64,000 nucleotides of DNA from Leguminivora glycinivorella (taxonomy: Eukaryota > Arthropoda > Insecta > Lepidoptera > Tortricidae). The translations under genes and the position numbers were made by a program. Positions 58,301 through 64,000 of the stretch are shown here, piece after piece (positions within the stretch are counted from its first letter, which is position 1; each line of letters opens with the position of its first letter). The stretch lies in contig NC_062971.1 in NCBI RefSeq assembly GCF_023078275.1, positions 7,378,001 through 7,442,000 on the forward strand, written 5' to 3'. The notes under the pieces were generated by a model. It did not search any database. It was not told the DNA's origin and saw only the letters and a program-made list of their open reading frames with translations.

Positions 58301-61300
58301 TATGGAAAGTTTCCGAAGTTTTCCTATTTGAAAATTTCAGAATTTTTGAAACTTTCCGTCGGCACATCAGTACCTAACACCTAACTAATCACTACTACTA
58401 ACTGTCTTATATCAATAGCTCACTATCTGATTGCAAGATTCTAGTCATAGAACTAAAGATAGAGAGCTAGGCGTGTTTTAATTTCTACAGTTTGCTGATT
58501 TACGCAAAAAATAAATAAAAATGTAGGTAAATTTCGCATTATGGCGCTCATCTATCTCAGCCGTTATCAATTCCACGCTTATACGCACCTGTAACATTAA
58601 TTTTGTTCCCTTTAATAAATTATCCGAAATTATCCGAATTATTCGAATATTCGAATAATAAAAATTGTATTATCCGAATTATTCGAATATTAAAAATCCG
58701 TCGGATAATGCAAACTCTAGTCCTAACTCTTAGGGTTTTCGAATTAATAAAAAAATAAATTTAATCACTGAACAAGTGAACACGTGTGTGGCATCCTTTA
58801 ACACCTCATTATGTTATTTGTTTTGACATTTGCCGCCAGACACTTGACACTAACTTTAATGTTATGATTAAGGTTCTCTCACACTAATTAATTCATTTAT
58901 TATGTATGATGGAAACGAAAAAAAAATTTCGAATTTAGTTAAAAGCGATATACATCGTGGTTTCTGATGATAAACCTAATTGCGAGCCGAAATTAACGGA
59001 AAGCAAAAAAAACACGGTGTATATTACAAATGGCAAGGTGTGTGTCTATTTGTTTGTCCGTCTTTCACGGCAAATAGGAGCGACGAATTGACGTGATAAA
59101 TGGAGATAGTTGGAAGAGATGGAAAGTGACATATAGACTACTTCTTGTCTCTTTATAACCCCCTAAAATCGGAGGTGGGAGTATGTATGGAGCGTTCCGC
59201 AATTTTCGAATTAAACGCGAGCGAAGCAGAGGTCAAACCTATATTATAAAGGCAAATTAAAAAAAAAGAATTATAAGTGAATAATTAGCTTTTACCTTAA
59301 AAACATCGTGAGGAAACCGGACTAATTCCAATAAGGTCTAGTTAACTCTAGGTTGGAAGGTCAGATGGCAGTCGCTTTCGTAAAACTAGTGCCTACGCCA
59401 AATCTTGGGATTAGTTGTCAAAGCGGGCCCCAGGCTCCCATGAGCCGTGGCAAATGCCGGGATAACGCAAGGAGGATGATGATTTGCTTTTACCTTAGTT
59501 TCACTAGTAGAAAACCTCTTGAACCCTTTTCGGGCACCTTCCATATGGTAGTCAGAAGTTGCCCTTTTCGTAGCGCTCTCTGGTACTTCTATCTGATAAC
59601 GCTTCTTGTCTGTCCCCACATATTTCAACTGAAAACATCACACACATTAGGAATTCAAGTGTTATTTCCATTCCTTGAAAAGAATCTCTATAATAATCTC
59701 TATTATATGTAATATGTATACCTAATATAAAAGAAGACATCTCACCGTAGCGCATATTGTTTACTTAAATTAAATACTATCTGTGCACACATGTTTAGAG
59801 TTATAGGCCAGCTCAGTACTTTAGTAAAATTGTAATGTATTTTTCTATTAATGTCTGTAACTTGTTTTGTGAGCCAAATAAATAAAAATAAAATAAAAAA
59901 TAGTCGGCTCATCATGAGAGCACATACATATCCAGCTTACAAAATCGAATACGAGAAAAAAGTTCTCATTAATGAAGCCATTAAAGAAGAATTCTAAGAA
60001 ATAAATATACAAATATGCAGAGCAAATATAATAAAATAAAATAAAATAAAAATAAAAAGCCTTTTATTTCCTGTTATTATGTACAATGAAATCTTTGCTA
60101 TTTGTTAGTAATTGTTAGTTTTTTTTTTCTCTAGTTCTAATTTAGTTTTTTGTTAGTGATTACATTTATATTTTAAGTAAGTTTACAATTAAATATTTTT
60201 TTTTTTTTTTATAAACAGGAACCCCTTAGGTGAAGAGCAAATATAAATAGAGTAGTTACTCGTAGGCAGAGTGATGGCAGATGGGCTAAAATGGTAACGG
60301 AATGGTGGCCGCTCACAGATGTAAGAAGCGTTTGGCATCCGTTAGCTCTTTGGATGGACGACATCCGGAAGCTTTTTTGCAAAAATTTTATTTTTGGCAC
60401 TAGCTTTTATCGCCGACTGTACCTTTCTTTCAACAATCATCTACTGCTCTCCGAGACGTTTCTGAAAACCCTTTACTCGACGGGGATACGAAATTTCGTA
60501 ACAGAGTTCCTATGACCACCTTTCTGCTCCATTATCAGACCAACTCCATGATACCATTATATTACATTGTCACGTGATTGACATATGTGTGCAAACTCAA
60601 TGGGAAACCGGGAAGTAGGTCAAATTTAGCTTTTACGTTTTGACGCACACTAACATACTAACAAGGCAAGTTGAATAAAAGCTTGTAAAATTACGGGTCA
60701 CAAGTGGATGAGACTTGCTCAGGACCGGGACAAATGGCGTACTAGAAGAGACGCCTATGCTCATTGCTCAGCAGTGGGCGATAAAGTACTATGATGATGA
60801 TACAAATTTGGAATAATCGATACTATTTTTTATTTTTATTTGTATAAAAATGGTCTAGGTACTTTATTTCTTTCTTAAGAGGTTCAGTCTTACCCGACAC
60901 TTAAAGTACTTCTCTTGTTCAGCCAGATACTCGTTGAGCTCCTTCTGAATATCTTCAATAAGTTGAAGAGTGTTATCATACTCGGGGTCAACGCCCGCGC
61001 CGGGTAAAATGCGACCTTCCTTCTCGGCTTCGGCTTGGTTGAACCCTTCCTGAAAGTAACACCGTATTAATGTACAGTCACCGGCATATTAGTGATGATT
61101 TCTGTACCATGTCACATTAACATCTTGTTTGAAATGTCATACGAAGTTGTCAAATGAGTAGAAGCGACAAGGTACCGAAATCATCACTTATGTATGCCGG
61201 TGGCTGTACCAATTTTCGAACAATAAACCGTTCGGTGACAAAACAAAAGAGACATCACATTATGAAGCGTTTACGAAGAACGCATGGTCATCAGACATAT

Positions 61301-63441
61301 TAACAATTTTACTGATAAAATACCACCATTTTAGCAGCACAAATCAATAGAACAAGAACAGCATTTCATAATAACAACAGTCTTGCACTATTCAGTTTTT
61401 ATTCAGTCATGTCCTATCAATTGTTCCGTCGCTTTTTTAACCCCCGACGCAAAAAACCCCGTCGTTTTTGTTATAAGTTTGACGTGTCTGTCTCATTGCC
61501 TGTTTGTGTGTGTTTCGGTGGCATCATAGCTCCCGAACGGATGAACCGATTTAGATTCAGATTTTTTTGTTTGAAAGCTGAATTAGTAAGGGAGTGTTCT
61601 CAGCCATGTTTCATGAAAATCGGTCCACTGTGTCGGGGGTTTTCTCAAAATTTTAATTTTGTGGTTAGGTTATTTACTTTTTGTAATTACAATCGTCGTT
61701 CTAAAATACAGTGTAAATAGTCAGTCGATGTCCGGTCAATAAAGTCGGCGAAGACTTTCTGCCAAACACAAGAAAATTACCAACCTTGAAAAACTTCAAC
61801 GTATCTCTATAATCCGGGAACTTTCCATGCGGACTAAACTTGGTCAATTTCTTCAATAGTCCGCTCTCTGCGTCGTCGAAAAGCTCAACTAGTTTGAGAG
61901 CTGACTGGAACCCGTTGAGGACCGCGATAAAGTCGAGGACTTTTCGTTTGGAGTAGGTCTTCTCTTCGTAGAAGATCGCGCGGGAGTCGGGGTGTGATGT
62001 CGAGCGCTTCAGGTTGCCGAGGGTGTGCACTCTGCAAACAAACATTACGTTTATAATACGTCGGCAGCAAGAAAATATATGGCCTGCCTGATGGTACAGT
62101 CAACCAATTGGAACCCTAGGCCACTGTACAACTATGTCATAGTGACGATATAAATCAGATTATAAGAAATCTCTTACTGCTTGTCATTTTGACATGGTTG
62201 TAGAGTGGCCTAGGGTGCCAATTGGTTGATTGTACACGTCTCCGTTTCCTATAGACGACTGCAACTACAGAGGTGCGCGTTGCCGACCCCAACACCTTCG
62301 TTGAGTTTTGAGCCTTTAACAGCCTTACTTAAACTCACTATGCAGGGTCTAGGATTATTTGGCTCTGGTATCCTGTAAGGTGGATAAACTTCCCCAGTTG
62401 GGCTCTGATCAAAATATATTTGAACCACATACGCTGAGCGAGCGCATTCTGTCAACGGTTTTCTGGTCATTTGAAAAATAGCATCCTACGCAGACACCGC
62501 CAATGTAAGGCACAAGGTCACGTACCTATGTTTCAAATAGGCTTGTGTCGTTCACGAACTATGAACTGTTAGGAATAAAATCCCATCAGTGACCGAAAGG
62601 AACTGAATCTTTCCGTGCTCTGTGAATCGGTCTTTGCTCATTTAGATCAGTATCGGATCAGCGAGCGCGAGCGGTTCGGAACTAGAACGAACGAGCGCTA
62701 CTTAGCAGAGCAATACAAAAACGTTAAGTTTTTCGTATTGAGCTTCGACTTCGAGTACTTAAAACCTTTCGGATCGGAACATTCCTTCCGATCTTTTCGA
62801 TCGTAGTGGTCGCTGGTCTGGCTGAACTAAATGAGCAAAAGACGTAAAAGAGCGAACTAGTTCGTGGGAGAGATTGAACGAGATCGGAGCGCTCCGATCA
62901 ACGAACGAAATGGCACAAGCCTAGTTTCAAATTTGTTAGTGCGCTTGCGCTATGGTATGTGTCCCTTGTCAATTGATGAACTATAAATCACTCGCTATCT
63001 CTTTTATTTACACGGGAGTGACTATCTTTTGTTTCGTTTCTATCGTCGATAGCTCACTAGCTTTTTGCACTGGTCCCACCAGTGCAGTGCCTGAGACTCA
63101 TTTAGGGCCACTGCGCCTATAAGTGTGTCGCTTAACTTCAAACCTGGGTAAATCCATTCTGCTTTAAGGTTGAATATATAAAAAATATAATATGATCTGA
63201 AAGATGATCAAAAGATAATCAAGCAGAATGGATTTACCCAGTTTTGAAGTTAAGCGACACAAGTAGTAGTCTTAGTATTACTTACTTCGCTAAAAGCCGT
63301 TCCAAGTCCGGCAGCGTGGTGAGAATGTTCTTCGCGTCCTGACTTAGCTCCTGGTTCTCGAATAACTCCTTGACGGCCGCCTGCCGTTCCTTTATAACAG
63401 CCAGGTTGCAGCTTGGCGCGCATACCCACTGGTATAGCAGT
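52305..63441 (-). CDS. Msh6: DNA mismatch-repair protein Msh6, C-terminal 565 residues (5' exons off-window)
   Basis: Nine exons with GT/AG borders and a continuous frame: 63286..63441, 61785..62031, 60894..61049, 59494..59628, 55321..55542, 54227..54400, 53602..53779, 52740..52891 and 52305..52583 (TAA). The first visible exon encodes LLYQWVCAPSCN, part of the MutS lever domain. The next contains SHPDSRAIFYEEKTYSKRK, typical of Msh6. The ATPase domain follows: GPNMGGKSTLMRQ (Walker A), DILSGQSTFLVEMNET, LVLLDELG (Walker B), RGTSTYDGTAIA and STHYHSL. The C-terminus KSYGFNAARLAGIP matches the helix-turn-helix/dimer region. With Msh2 it would form MutS-alpha, which recognises base mismatches in the nucleus. 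The collinear match to human MSH6, including the spacing of YVPASECSL and GHMACMVE, rules out Msh2 or Msh3. The N-terminal mismatch-binding part lies beyond base 64000. One LINE 3' end abuts the donor of exon 59494..59628. Confidence 0.95.
53070..53354. mobile_element. 145-bp MITE split by a TA-target MITE (53087..53232)
   Basis: The outer element has the CCTGACCAGAAATATAT ends. At its TATA the 146-bp insert TCGTCACTACTTT...AAGTAGTGACGA is flanked by TA, and removing the insert restores AATATATGACTACG. A shortened relative of the insert is at about 53913..53990. In the Msh6 intron. Confidence 0.8.
54515..55290. repeat. Fold-back element in Msh6 intron
   Basis: The left arm 54515..54812 and right arm about 55000..55290 are inverted copies (AAGACATATA, GCCTAGATGGCATTACACTT, GACAGTAACTCTCTATAATA). 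The loop (54813..54999) contains a stretch resembling the neighbouring Msh6 exon. Confidence 0.8.
56980..57560 (+). mobile_element. LINE ORF2 RNase H remnant
   Basis: In shifting plus frames: GVGIYAND, FQAETYAIITCVHKNI, IYILSDS and QLVWIPGHEGFIGNENADEL. These contain the RNase H acidic residues and the GHEG loop. Stops and frameshifts make it non-functional. Confidence 0.75.
57546..58103. repeat. Perfect 279-bp tandem duplication
   Basis: 57546..57824 is repeated at 57825..58103 with no difference that I could find. Each unit holds the tail of the LINE fragment and a partial Harbinger-like MITE (GATATCGGATCGGATAATAT). It is either very young or an assembly duplication. Confidence 0.88.
58168..58372. 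mobile_element. hAT-like MITE, 205 bp, TSD CCTAACAC
   Basis: Ends TAGTGATGTGC and GCACATCAGTA, with CCTAACAC at 58160..58167 and 58373..58380. The interior has repeated GAAACTTTC words. Nested in the 2855-bp element. Confidence 0.85.
59340..59482 (+). mobile_element. LINE 3' end next to Msh6 splice donor
   Basis: GGTCAGATGGCAGTCGCTTT to GGCTCCCATGAGCCGTGGCA and a GATGATG tail is a common moth LINE 3' end. It stops about 10 bp from the donor at 59493..59492. Confidence 0.65.
60235..60800 (+). mobile_element. Two RTE-type LINE remnants
   Basis: 60270..60370 encodes RWAKMVTEWWPLTDVR and LWMDDIRK. 60705..60790 encodes MRLAQDRDKWRTRRDAYAHC and ends in an ATGATGATG tail. Both are C-terminal reverse-transcriptase pieces in the Msh6 intron between 59628 and 60894. 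Confidence 0.6.
61436..61675 (+). repeat. CCCCCGACG repeat in Msh6 intron
   Basis: AACCCCCGACGCAAAAAACC to CAAAATTTTAATTTTGTGGTT, the same family as 21775..22020, with almost no microsatellite. Confidence 0.7.
62095..62234. mobile_element. 140-bp TACAGTCAACC MITE, third copy
   Basis: Same length and ends as 1491..1630. In the Msh6 intron. Confidence 0.8.
62538..62923. mobile_element. hAT-like MITE, 386 bp, TSD GTTTCAAA
   Basis: Ends TAGGCTTGTG and CACAAGCCTA, with GTTTCAAA at 62530..62537 and 62924..62931. The interior is rich in GAGCG/CGCTC words. In the Msh6 intron. Confidence 0.87.
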
Positions 63442-63459
63442 CTGAAAGTGAAAATTTAG

Positions 63460-63690
63460 CTACGCCGCGGTCCCGGGTTCGAATCCCGGTAAGGGCATTT
63501 ATTTGTGTGATGAGCACAGATATTTGTTCCTGAGTCATGGATGTTTTCTATGTATTTAAGTATTTGTATATTATATATATCGTTGTCTGAGTACCCATAA
63601 CACAAGCTTTCTTGAGCTTACCGTGGGACTCAGTCAATCTGTGTAAGAATGTCCTATAATATTTATTTATTTTATTTATTTATTTTATTG
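63460..63690 (+). mobile_element. tRNA-derived SINE, 5'-shortened
   Basis: CCGCGGTCCCGGGTTCGAATCCCGG is the B-box end of the head, followed by the same body as 45905..46170 and an ATTTATTT tail. It starts 19 bp upstream of the acceptor side of the exon 63286..63441. Confidence 0.8.
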
Positions 63691-64000
63691 CTAATTTTGT
63701 GAAGTTTGCGTCTAATGACCATAATAAATACATGCAATGAATCACATTTTCAATTAATCCTTATGGGAAATTCATGGAATTGGACTGAAGTTCATGGTAT
63801 GAACATTTTAAACGAGCCGTAGAATCGACCGTATTAAATATCTCTGAATTTTCTGAATTGATGTAAAAAAAATACGCAGAGTATTAAATAGACAAGTATT
63901 TTTATTTACTTCACGACCGCAAGTGCTTCGAGTCAATAATTGGCGTTTAAGCTTTAAATACACAGAGAAAACTAATCCTCGTTGGTTTTCTGACAATGCT
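63691..64000. other. Msh6 intron, nothing further recognised
   Basis: A/T-rich. No exon of the missing Msh6 N-terminal part was found before the window ends. Confidence 0.4.

Larger units (their letters stand above)
55865..58719. mobile_element. hAT-like element, 2855 bp, TSD GTCCTAAC
   Basis: Ends TAGGGTTTGCA and TGCAAACTCTA, with exact GTCCTAAC at 55857..55864 and 58720..58727. The subterminal zones are rich in ATTATTCGAATATCCG words. No hAT transposase was seen; the interior holds later insertions (LINE RNase H piece, MITEs, tandem duplication). Confidence 0.87.
55777..59020. mobile_element. Outer TIR element (ACACCGTG ends) in Msh6 intron
   Basis: ACACCGTGTTTTTT and TTCCGTTAA at the left are mirrored by TTAACGGAA and AAAAAACACGGTGT at the right. 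It is interrupted by the hAT-like element 55865..58719. A relative of the family lies around 9895..11440. Confidence 0.55.

Overview
This is an insect, almost certainly lepidopteran, nuclear sequence. The genes have many short exons with GT/AG introns, and about nine tenths of the DNA is transposon-derived. The window contains GGTTAGG-type repeats, 8-bp-TSD and TTA-TSD MITEs, RTE/Jockey 3' ends, tRNA-derived SINEs and a mag-like LTR retrotransposon. The closest remembered relatives of the coding exons are moth UDP-glycosyltransferases of the UGT33 type. All family names come from recognising motifs; no search was run.

Region 1 (1-47.3 kb) is a tandem array of three UDP-glycosyltransferase genes, all on the minus strand. 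Copy A (exons between 8591 and 30) runs off the left edge and carries a one-base frameshift in its sixth coding exon. Copy B (25368-20872) and copy C (41435-35275) are complete and intact, with eight coding exons of nearly invariant length encoding 523 and 522 residues. Each copy also has a recognisable 5' non-coding exon and a conserved promoter block, at 14.0-14.2, 27.7-27.9 and 43.4-43.6 kb. Conserved blocks in the upstream and 3' spacers show that a whole unit of gene plus flank was duplicated. The units differ mainly by transposon insertions: a 2.2-kb fold-back in an intron of A, a Harbinger-like MITE beside the B promoter, a complete 4.2-kb Ty3/Gypsy element between B and C, and an element holding a THAP-domain exon upstream of C.

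Region 2 (47.3-52.2 kb) is intergenic and made of TIR elements and remnants, including an 8-bp-TSD element of 906 bp and a 498-bp CACAGA-family element.

Region 3 (52.2-64 kb) holds the 3' half of the DNA mismatch-repair gene Msh6 on the minus strand. Nine exons encode the C-terminal 565 residues, including the whole MutS ATPase domain; the 5' exons lie beyond the right edge. Its introns contain deeply nested transposons and a hairpin that includes a copied scrap of an Msh6 exon.

The UGTs are predicted ER-membrane enzymes that glycosylate small lipophiles such as plant toxins, insecticides and hormones. Msh6 is a housekeeping nuclear repair gene. Nothing suggests the two are functionally linked.
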